A DNA stretch of 36,162 nucleotides, from NCBI GenBank assembly GCA_902797165.1, contig CADBRU010000010.1, positions 1 through 36,162 on the forward strand, given 5' to 3'. Shown here piece after piece: positions 7,455 to 12,913 of this stretch. A model generated the notes under the pieces. It ran no database searches. It was given only the letters and a program-made list of their open reading frames with translations, and was not told the DNA's origin. The position numbers and the translations under genes are program-made. The stretch is from an uncultured Elusimicrobium sp. (GTDB lineage: Bacteria > Elusimicrobiota > Elusimicrobia > Elusimicrobiales > Elusimicrobiaceae). Each line of letters begins with the position of its first letter. Within the stretch, counting starts at the first letter, position 1.

Positions 7455-7640
7455 TAAAAAAGACTTGACAAATTCAGTTTTTTTTTTTTTAAGAATGGTA
7501 ACTATAAGAGATTGCTCTCTTTATGCGTCATTGCGGGTGTGGACCCGCAATCCAGCGTTGTTTATAAGGAAAAACCTTAATAACAAACTGGATCCCGGAT
7601 CCATGTCCGGGATGACAAATTAAATAAATAGGAGGAAAGT
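7455..7640 (+). promoter_or_regulatory. Pilin-type promoter with a 13-T spacer tract, then the leader of a deleted pilin
   Basis: The gene-free stretch 7393-7764 starts with a promoter: TTGACA at 7465-7470, a run of 13 T at 7478-7490, and AAGAAT at 7491-7496 in the -10 position. The surrounding sequence aligns with the promoter of the intact pilin at 24.7 kb (minus strand), which reads TTGATA, 17-nt spacer ending in T, TAGAAT, within the shared context GACTTGA-AAA...T-run...AGAAT. Aligned this way, the spacer here is 20 nt instead of 17, which should make it a poor promoter. The leader then contains the palindromic repeat and a GGAGGAAAGT ribosome site. Confidence 0.55.
7526..7616. repeat. 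Palindromic pilin-leader repeat, copy B (complete)
   Basis: This roughly 91-bp element has two hairpins pointing inward. The left one is TTGCGGGT-GTGG-ACCCGCAA (7531-7550) and the right one is ATCCCGGA-TCCATG-TCCGGGAT (7591-7612). The halves are roughly inverted copies: CGTCAT...AATCCAG at the left and CTGGAT...ATGACA at the right. It has no coding capacity. Its structure fits a small non-autonomous mobile palindrome (MITE- or REP-like). It sits between a pilin promoter and a pilin ribosome site. Copy A precedes the pilin at 98. Confidence 0.75.
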
Positions 7641-7714
7641 ATGAAAAAAGGATTCACGTTAGAGTAGTATGGGATACTTCGGGAGATAACAAGTATTATA
7701 AAATTTCTTTCTAA
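7641..7714 (+). pseudogene. Internally deleted pilin gene: start codons and C-terminal tail only
   Basis: GGAGGAAAGT leads directly to ATG and the codons MKKGFTL, identical to the first seven codons' product of the intact pilin at 24752. The frame then hits GAG TAG at once. From 7664 another frame reads VVWDTSGDNKYYKISF followed by TAA, which looks like a protein tail ending before a terminator at the normal distance. The whole hydrophobic helix and the body are missing. I infer a deletion of several hundred bases with a frameshift at about 7660-7664. The tail's identity as pilin C-terminus is inferred from position and composition, not from a match inside this window. Confidence 0.7.
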
Positions 7715-7720
7715 ATAAAA

Positions 7721-7742
7721 AGAGCGGTCAAAATGACCGCTC
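7721..7742. terminator. Bidirectional terminator between pilin remnant and lysS
   Basis: AGAGCGGTCA / TGACCGCTCT form a perfect 10-bp stem with a 2-nt central loop. A-rich sequence flanks the left and TTTTTT the right. It ends lysS on the minus strand and originally also the pilin on the plus strand. Confidence 0.88.
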
Positions 7743-7764
7743 TTTTTTGTGATAAAACTTCTTT

Positions 7765-9279
7765 TTATTTTTCTTCCAATGCTTTTAATGTGGGGAAGAA
7801 AATAATTTCGCGGATGGAATCTTGTCCGGTCAGCAGCATAATGGTACGGTCTATGCCGATGCCCATACCGCCGGTCGGCGGCATGCCGCTTTCTAATGCT
7901 TCAATATAATCACCGTCTAAAATATCGGCATTTTCAGCATCTTCTCCTTTGGCTTTGGCTTTGGCAACCGCTTGGTCTTTTAAACGTTGTAATTGGTCAG
8001 CGGGGTCATTAAGTTCTGTGTAAGCATTGCCAAGCTCACTGCCGCACACAAACGCTTCAAAGCGTTCTACCAGTTCCGGGTCACCGGGTTTAGTTTTACT
8101 AAACGGACTGACCGCAGTCGGATAATCAAGCGCAATCACCGGGCAGTTATAACCGGTTAACAGTTTGGTTTCAAAGAGTTCATCAAACAGTTTGCTGTCC
8201 GGGTCATCGGCCGAGAAGGAAATACCTTGCTCTTTGGCTAGCGCGGCCAGCGGTTCGCGTTTGAATTGGCGGCCGTCTAATACTTCATGGATATCACGAC
8301 CGAATTTTTCTTTCCATGCCTCAGGAATATATAAGCGCTTAAACGGCGGGACTAAATTAATTTCTTGTCCGTGGAACATCACTTTTTCTACGCCGATGGC
8401 TTTGGCAGCATTGCCCAAAATTTCTTCAAACAAATCAGCCATGGTGTTCACGTCCCCGTAGGCCTGATAAAGTTCCATCATGGTAAATTCGGGGTTGTGG
8501 GTGGTGTCAATGCCTTCATTGCGAAACATATGCCCGATTTCATAAATACGGTCAAAGCCGCCCACGATTAAACGTTTGTGATACAGTTCCAGTGCAATAC
8601 GCAAACGAAGCGGCATTTTAAGCGCATTGTGATAGGTTTGGAACGGACGTGCCACCGCACCGCCGGAATCCGGCGTCAAAATAGGGGTTTCTACTTCCAA
8701 ATATCCTTTTTCGTCTAACGTTTTGCGGATAGAAGAAATAATTTTGGCGCGTTTAACAAAAATATCTTTGACTTCTTCGTTGGCAATCAAATCCAAATGG
8801 CGTTTGCGAAAGCGCACTTCGGTATCTTGCAAACCGTGGAATTTTTCCGGCATGGGCCGAATGGCTTTGGAAATTAAATCTAATTTGTGAACTTTAATGG
8901 TTTTTTCACCGGTTTGCGTCACAAACATATGACCTTGCACGGCTACAAAGTCCCCCACCGCTAAATGTTTTTTGAAAAAAGCGTACGGCTCTTCCCCCAA
9001 GTTGTCTTTGGCAATATAGAGTTGCACTTTGCCCGAAAAATCACGGATATGCGCAAAGGCGGCTTTGCCCATTTTGCGCAGTTGCACCATACGTCCGGCG
9101 GTGGCCACTTCGGTATTGTCGGCCAGTTCCTTGGTTTCTGCGCATGTGTGCGTTTTTTCTACGTGATTAGGGTACGGGTTTACTCCGGCAGCGCGTAACT
9201 CGTTTACTTCACTGTAGCGTTGCGCAATAATTTCATCTAGCGCATTATTATGTTTTTCGGCGGGTTTATTATTTTCCAT
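7765..9279 (-). CDS. lysS: Lysyl-tRNA synthetase, class II
   Basis: LysRS charges tRNA-Lys. The product (504 residues from the chosen start) has an N-terminal OB-fold anticodon domain (GRMVQLRKMGKAAFAHIRD) and the class II catalytic core. The core shows VETPILTPDSGGAVARPF (motif 1 region), the motif 2 loop FRNEGIDTTHNPEFTMME, and motif 3 GGMGIGIDRTIMLL near the C-terminus. The start is placed at 9279 rather than the upstream in-frame ATG at 9300. GAGGAA lies 3-8 nt before the later ATG, and a TACAAT -10 at 9304-9309 would put the mRNA start downstream of the earlier one. A terminator follows the gene. Confidence 0.95.
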   Translation of the reverse strand: MENNKPAEKHNNALDEIIAQRYSEVNELRAAGVNPYPNHVEKTHTCAETKELADNTEVATAGRMVQLRKMGKAAFAHIRDFSGKVQLYIAKDNLGEEPYAFFKKHLAVGDFVAVQGHMFVTQTGEKTIKVHKLDLISKAIRPMPEKFHGLQDTEVRFRKRHLDLIANEEVKDIFVKRAKIISSIRKTLDEKGYLEVETPILTPDSGGAVARPFQTYHNALKMPLRLRIALELYHKRLIVGGFDRIYEIGHMFRNEGIDTTHNPEFTMMELYQAYGDVNTMADLFEEILGNAAKAIGVEKVMFHGQEINLVPPFKRLYIPEAWKEKFGRDIHEVLDGRQFKREPLAALAKEQGISFSADDPDSKLFDELFETKLLTGYNCPVIALDYPTAVSPFSKTKPGDPELVERFEAFVCGSELGNAYTELNDPADQLQRLKDQAVAKAKAKGEDAENADILDGDYIEALESGMPPTGGMGIGIDRTIMLLTGQDSIREIIFFPTLKALEEK

Positions 9280-9303
9280 AAATTCCTCAAAAACTACCAT
9301 TTT

Positions 9304-9309
9304 ATTGTA
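9304..9309 (-). promoter_or_regulatory. Candidate -10 box of lysS
   Basis: TACAAT on the minus strand lies 24 nt before the lysS ATG. That gives a short leader of about 18 nt containing the GAGGAA ribosome site. The -35 is not convincing. Confidence 0.5.
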
Positions 9310-9336
9310 GGTAGCAGATTTTTCAAACTAAAATAA

Positions 9337-9424
9337 ATTTCTTTCTAGGTGTTGGCGACTGAGTGTGTACTGTAAAAGGGCGGAGCCCGAGGTACCCGAA
9401 GGAGCCAAGAACAACGAAAGAAAT
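9337..9424. repeat. Structured element with terminal inverted repeat between tRNA-Gln and lysS
   Basis: ATTTCTTTC at 9337-9345 is the exact reverse complement of GAAAGAAAT at 9416-9424. Inside are the hairpin GGGC-GGA-GCCC (9378-9388), the palindrome GGTACC (9391-9396) and two copies of GGAGCC. On the minus strand the GGGC-TCC-GCCC hairpin is followed by TTTT and could be a minimal terminator for the two upstream tRNA genes. The rest of the structure is unexplained. Confidence 0.45.
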
Positions 9425-9443
9425 CATTTTAGGCAGAAAAAAA

Positions 9444-9514
9444 TTCCGGGACAAGGACTCGAACCTTGAATTAATGCTCCAGAGGCATCCGTGTTACCAT
9501 TACACCATCCCGGA
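9444..9514 (-). tRNA. tRNA-Gln (CTG anticodon)
   Basis: The minus strand folds into a cloverleaf: acceptor TCCGGGA paired with TCCCGGA, anticodon stem GATGC/GCATT with loop CTCTGGA (anticodon CTG), and T arm AAGG-TTCGAGT-CCTT. The discriminator is A and no CCA is encoded. It lies 7 nt downstream of the CAT-anticodon tRNA on the same strand, so both are probably processed from one transcript. Confidence 0.93.
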
Positions 9515-9521
9515 ATTATAC

Positions 9522-9595
9522 TGCGCCCATCAGGACTTGAACCTGAAACCCACCGATTATGAGTCGGTTGCTCTAACCAATTGAGCTATAGGCGC
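9522..9595 (-). tRNA. tRNA with CAT anticodon, probably tRNA-Ile2 (lysidine type)
   Basis: The 74-nt minus-strand cloverleaf has acceptor GCGCCTA/TGGGCGC, D arm with AGCTCAATTGGTTAGAGC, anticodon stem ACCGA/TCGGT with loop CTCATAA, and T loop TTCAAGT. CAT is shared by elongator Met, initiator Met and Ile2. The first acceptor pair is G-C, so it is not an initiator of the usual type. Consecutive C4-G69 and C5-G68 pairs match the determinants reported for the E. coli lysidine synthase TilS, which favours Ile2. The identity is an inference; the tRNA itself is clear. No CCA is encoded. Confidence 0.9.
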
Positions 9596-9649
9596 GATAC
9601 TACCCTTATTATACAAAATTGATTTCCACTTCTGCAGTATCGGTAAAAT

Positions 9650-9658
9650 TGCTACAAT
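9650..9658 (+). promoter_or_regulatory. Extended -10 promoter of tRNA-Pro and downstream genes
   Basis: TGCTACAAT ends 7 nt before the mature 5' end of tRNA-Pro, so transcription probably starts at or next to the tRNA. No clear -35 is present. No second promoter is visible before the protease gene. Confidence 0.6.
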
Positions 9659-9665
9659 ATACCCA

Positions 9666-9737
9666 CGGGGCATGGCCCAATGGTAGGGCGTCCGCTTTGG
9701 GAGCGGAAGGTTCCGAGTTCAAGTCTCGGTGCCCCGA
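9666..9737 (+). tRNA. tRNA-Pro (TGG anticodon)
   Basis: The acceptor CGGGGCA pairs with TGCCCCG over seven base pairs. The D stem is GCCC/GGGC, the anticodon stem TCCGC/GCGGA carries loop TTTGGGA (anticodon TGG), and the T arm is CCGAG-TTCAAGT-CTCGG. The discriminator is A and there is no encoded CCA. The next ORF starts 8 nt after the tRNA end with no promoter or terminator between them, so the tRNA appears to head a protein-coding transcript. Confidence 0.94.
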
Positions 9738-9745
9738 TTTTCCCT

Positions 9746-10705
9746 ATGAATACAATTGCCGATATTTTACCCAGTTTGACGTATCATCATCGTCCGGACC
9801 GCGATTATGAAATATCCGGAGACGGTGAGCGGCATATTGTACAGTCTCCCATTTTTGAGACGCCGTGTGCGTTTCAATCACTGGTTTTGTCCGTAGATTA
9901 TCATCCGCGGGCGGGAGAATCTTTGTTGACCGAAATGCAGATTTGCCAAGGGGGCGTTTGGAGCCGGTTTTTCAAACTGGGCTTTTATACGGCGGGTAAA
10001 AAGTGTAGTTTTGCCGAACAAACGGATGAATTCGGTTCTGTGTATGTGGATATGTTGCAATCGGCGCGCGCGGCGCAACAGTATCGTTTTCGTTTAACTA
10101 TTACCGGGCAAGCTGATATTCCAAGTGTGTATGTGTGTGTTTTTCCGTTTGAGCAAAAAACAGATCCGATACTTAATGTACTGCCTAACGGAAAGCGTTT
10201 TATCAAAGTCAAACCGATTTCGCAAATGAAATTGGATGTGCCGCCGGCTATGCAACGACGTTTGTGCAGCCCAACTTCACTTACCATGGCGCTTAATGCG
10301 TTGGGAGTGAAATCAAAGCCGCTAGACGTTGCCCAAGCGGTATATGACAGCCATGCGGAAATTTACGGCAATTGGAGTTTTAATACGGCATATGCCTGTG
10401 AGCGCGGGCTGGAGGCTTGCGTAACCCGTTTCAAACGACTTTCTCAATTGGAAAAATATATTACGCCGGATAGTTTGGTACTGGCTACCATCGGATACGG
10501 TGCGGGGGAATTGACAGATGCCGCTATCGAACAAACCACCGGACATTTGGTAGTAGTTTGCGGTTGGGAGAAAGAATGGATACGCGTGGCCGATCCCGCC
10601 GCTATGCATAAAGGGGATGTGCTGCGATTTTATAATGCACAAGAATTTGCCCGCGTGTGGCTGGAAAATAAAAACGGGGCGGCTTATTTAGTGAGGAAAA
10701 AATGA
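9746..10705 (+). CDS. C39-like papain-fold peptidase family protein
   Basis: This 319-residue protein has a beta-rich N-terminal half (about residues 1-150) and a C-terminal C39-type papain-like domain. A plausible catalytic triad is visible: Cys174 in CSPTSLTMALNALG, His267 in GHLVVVCGW and Asp283 in RVADPAA. No signal peptide is present, so it is predicted cytoplasmic. The start at 9746 avoids overlapping tRNA-Pro; the longer in-frame ORF begins inside the tRNA. There is no Shine-Dalgarno, only 8 nt follow the tRNA, and the stop overlaps the start of the peptide-binding lipoprotein gene (ATGA). A role in handling peptides taken up or released is only suggested by that neighbour. It could equally be a transglutaminase-like or inactive fold member. 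Confidence 0.82.
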   Translation: MNTIADILPSLTYHHRPDRDYEISGDGERHIVQSPIFETPCAFQSLVLSVDYHPRAGESLLTEMQICQGGVWSRFFKLGFYTAGKKCSFAEQTDEFGSVYVDMLQSARAAQQYRFRLTITGQADIPSVYVCVFPFEQKTDPILNVLPNGKRFIKVKPISQMKLDVPPAMQRRLCSPTSLTMALNALGVKSKPLDVAQAVYDSHAEIYGNWSFNTAYACERGLEACVTRFKRLSQLEKYITPDSLVLATIGYGAGELTDAAIEQTTGHLVVVCGWEKEWIRVADPAAMHKGDVLRFYNAQEFARVWLENKNGAAYLVRKK

Positions 10706-12432
10706 AGAAAATTATAGTACTTTTATTGGGTAGTTTTTTAATTATGTCAGGTTGCCAAAAAGAGCAAAAAAACGACACGCTGGTTGTGGCACATATGGGG
10801 GAAATGCAATCTTTAGATCCGGTGTTTTCCTACGACGGTGTGACGCAAGGCATGATGATTAATGTCTATGACACCTTACTTAAATTTGACGGCAGTTCCA
10901 TGACCGAGTTTTTACCTTCCGTATCGGAAAAAGTACCCACCTCGGAAAACGGTTTGATTTCAAAAGACGGCAAAACCTACACGTTCCCGATTCGTCAAGG
11001 TATTTTATTTCATGACGGCACGGAACTAACGCCGGAAGATGTGCGTTATTCTTTGCTGCGGTTTATGTTGTCGGATATATCCGGCGGGCCGTCTTCTTTA
11101 CTTTTAGAGCCGATTTTGGGCATTACCTCCACCCGTGATGAAAAAGGAAATATTACCCTTGATTTTAAGGAAGCGGAAAAAGCCATTCGCGTTGACGGGC
11201 AAAATGTGGTCATTACCTTAAAGCAACCGTTTGCTCCTTTCTTGGGCATTGTGGCGCGGTGGGGATACATTACGCCTAAAAATTGGGTAGTTGCCAACGG
11301 CGGTTGGGACGGTACGGAAGCCACTTGGAGAGAATTTAATAATTTTGATAAACAATCCTCTTACTTGTTTGACCATATAAACGGCAGCGGTCCGTTTAAA
11401 CTGGTGCGGTGGGATATTTCGGGACGGCGTTTGCAACTGGCGGCGCATGAAGATTATTTTGACGGTGCACCGCAAATTAAAAATATTCACATGATGACAG
11501 TCACCGAACCAAGCACCATGCGCCTTTTGCTTGAAGGCGGGGAAGCAGATATTGCCGAAGTGCCGGCGCAACTGGCGGCCCAACTGAAAAACAAACCCGG
11601 CGTGGCAGTGTATGACAATTTGCCGCGTCTGCGCACCGATCCGGTAATTTTCTTTACGCGGCATATCAACACGCAAGGCAACCCGGATGTCGGCTCCGGC
11701 GCTTTGGACGGAAACGGCATTCCCTCTGACTTTTTTGCCGATATAGATGTGCGTAAAGGGTTTGAATATGCCTTTGATTATGATGCTTATTTAAATCAAG
11801 CCATGGAGGGCCGCGGCGAACGTGCTTATGGCCCGGCTCCGGCGGGACTTGTGCCGGATACCGCCAAAGGCAAACATTATGATTTTGATTTGAAAAAGGC
11901 CGAAGAACATTTCAAAAAAGCATATAACGGCAGTTTGTGGGAGAAAGGATTTGCCCTTACCATTACGTACAATACAGGCAGTACCGCACGTCAAATGGCA
12001 GCGGAAATACTTAAACGCAATGTGGAAAGTTTGAACCCGAAATTTAAAGTAGATGTGCGCGGAGTAATGTGGGCTTCTTTCTTAGAAAAAACCGCTGCGC
12101 GGCAAATGCCTATTTGGGTGCGCGGTTGGGTAGCCGATTATGCCGATGCGCACAATTTCTTCTTCTCGTTTATGCACAGTGACGGACGCTATGCCCTTGC
12201 ACAAGGATATAGTAACCCGAAGGCCGATCAATTGGTTCGCGCGGCCGTCACTGATACCAATCCCAAAACACGCGCGCAGAAATATTTGCAACTGCAAAAT
12301 TTAGCCTATGAGGATGCCATGCAGATTTATACCGTACATCCCACCGGTTTATGGGCTATGCGCGAAAGCGTAAAAGGTTTTACGGATAACCCGGTATATA
12401 TGGGGTTGTATTTCTACCCGATGTATAAATGA
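10702..12432 (+). CDS. ABC transporter substrate-binding lipoprotein (OppA/DppA family)
   Basis: The 576-residue product is an extracytoplasmic solute-binding protein family 5 member, usually binding oligopeptides, dipeptides or nickel. A lipoprotein signal ends in MSGC (lipidated Cys18). Family features include LVVAHMGEMQSLDPVFSYDG near the mature N-terminus, YTFPIRQGILFHDGTELTPEDV (about residues 93-114, the well-conserved R-G-I/V-FHDG block) and GSGPFKLVRWD (about residue 226). No permease or ATPase gene is adjacent, so it must work with components encoded elsewhere. Its ATG overlaps the C39-family stop codon by four bases, indicating translational coupling. Confidence 0.92.
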   Translation: MKKIIVLLLGSFLIMSGCQKEQKNDTLVVAHMGEMQSLDPVFSYDGVTQGMMINVYDTLLKFDGSSMTEFLPSVSEKVPTSENGLISKDGKTYTFPIRQGILFHDGTELTPEDVRYSLLRFMLSDISGGPSSLLLEPILGITSTRDEKGNITLDFKEAEKAIRVDGQNVVITLKQPFAPFLGIVARWGYITPKNWVVANGGWDGTEATWREFNNFDKQSSYLFDHINGSGPFKLVRWDISGRRLQLAAHEDYFDGAPQIKNIHMMTVTEPSTMRLLLEGGEADIAEVPAQLAAQLKNKPGVAVYDNLPRLRTDPVIFFTRHINTQGNPDVGSGALDGNGIPSDFFADIDVRKGFEYAFDYDAYLNQAMEGRGERAYGPAPAGLVPDTAKGKHYDFDLKKAEEHFKKAYNGSLWEKGFALTITYNTGSTARQMAAEILKRNVESLNPKFKVDVRGVMWASFLEKTAARQMPIWVRGWVADYADAHNFFFSFMHSDGRYALAQGYSNPKADQLVRAAVTDTNPKTRAQKYLQLQNLAYEDAMQIYTVHPTGLWAMRESVKGFTDNPVYMGLYFYPMYK

Positions 12433-12475
12433 TGTAAGTCGTGAAGGTTTTATTGCCAATTTACCTAAGTAGATA

Positions 12476-12484
12476 TGATACAAT
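12476..12484 (+). promoter_or_regulatory. Extended -10 promoter of the 47-codon ORF
   Basis: TGATACAAT matches the extended -10 pattern seen before other genes here. TTGCCA at 12453 is a possible but badly spaced -35. The predicted transcript starts about 25 nt before the small ORF. Confidence 0.5.
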
Positions 12485-12516
12485 GAAAAACAAGTTAGTT
12501 TAAGGAGCCTATTTAC

Positions 12517-12660
12517 ATGTCGGAAGAAAAAGCACAAAATGCAGTTGCTAATACTGCGTCAAATCAAACTGCCCCCCAAGTAGCACAAGCCGTTTCCGCT
12601 GCGGCACAAGGGGTGGCGGCGGCACGGCAACGCACCTGCCTGTTGTGTCTGTTCCAATAA
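12517..12660 (+). CDS. Small Ala/Gln-rich protein, 47 codons, function unknown
   Basis: An ATG stands 9 nt after AAGGAG (12502-12507) and behind an extended -10, so expression signals are good. The predicted peptide is rich in Ala, Gln, Val and Asn (MSEEKAQNAVANTASNQ, QVAQAVSAAAQG) and ends abruptly in a cysteine-containing tail (TCLLCLFQ). The composition change occurs after a GGGG run at about 12610. This may mean a frameshift relative to an ancestral longer or differently ended protein. The stop codon abuts the terminator of the convergent tRNA-Ala. I do not recognise the family, and it could also be a regulatory RNA with a short ORF. Confidence 0.5.
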   Translation: MSEEKAQNAVANTASNQTAPQVAQAVSAAAQGVAAARQRTCLLCLFQ

Positions 12661-12683
12661 AAAACCCCGCTTTCGCGAGGTTT
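12661..12683 (-). terminator. Terminator of tRNA-Ala
   Basis: On the minus strand, AAACCTCGC-GAAA-GCGGGGTTT (one T-G wobble, GAAA loop) is followed by a T-rich run and lies 6 nt after the tRNA. It may also end the convergent small-ORF transcript. Confidence 0.75.
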
Positions 12684-12688
12684 AAATT

Positions 12689-12761
12689 TGGACCCGACAA
12701 GGATCGAACTTGCGACCTCCTGCATGCCATGCAGGCGCTCTCCCAGCTGAGCTACGGGCCC
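12689..12761 (-). tRNA. tRNA-Ala (GGC anticodon)
   Basis: The minus-strand cloverleaf has acceptor GGGCCCG/CGGGTCC, D arm AGCTCAGCTGGGAGAGC, anticodon stem CCTGC/GCAGG with loop ATGGCAT (anticodon GGC), and T arm with TTCGATC. The discriminator is A and no CCA is encoded. Confidence 0.95.
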
Positions 12762-12844
12762 GAAAATCGGGTAATTACTACACATATAGTATAGCAATTT
12801 TTAAGTTGCTTGAAAAGAAAATTTTTTTGGTTCCGATGTTTTTA

Positions 12845-12853
12845 TGCTACAAT
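12845..12853 (+). promoter_or_regulatory. Extended -10 promoter of galE-ABC exporter operon
   Basis: TGCTACAAT lies 60 nt before the galE ATG. A clear ribosome site (AAGGAG, 12901-12906) lies closer to the gene. Confidence 0.55.
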
Positions 12854-12913
12854 TTTATCATACGGGTTTACGCGCGTGCGTTGCGTGCGTACGATATTTT
12901 CAAGGAGTCTTAA

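Noticed and set aside
9280..9300. Seven-codon upstream extension of LysRS
   Set aside because: GAGGAA sits inside the extension at the right distance from the ATG at 9279, and the TACAAT box is too close to the earlier ATG.
9300..9440. T-box leader for lysS
   Set aside because: No T-box consensus, specifier loop or antiterminator is seen, and the lysS -10 lies downstream of the structured element.
9363..9584. 73-codon plus-strand ORF over the tRNA cluster
   Set aside because: It reads antisense through tRNA-Gln and the CAT-anticodon tRNA; peptides such as KDSNLELMLQRH are a familiar artefact of translated tRNA genes.
9680..9745. Longer N-terminus for the C39-like protein starting inside tRNA-Pro
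   Set aside because: The 22 extra codons are mature tRNA sequence; the ATG at 9746 is the first start outside it.
12548..12797. Minus-strand ORFs over tRNA-Ala
   Set aside because: They translate tRNA-Ala and its terminator, typical spurious ORFs (GPVAQLGERLHGM).
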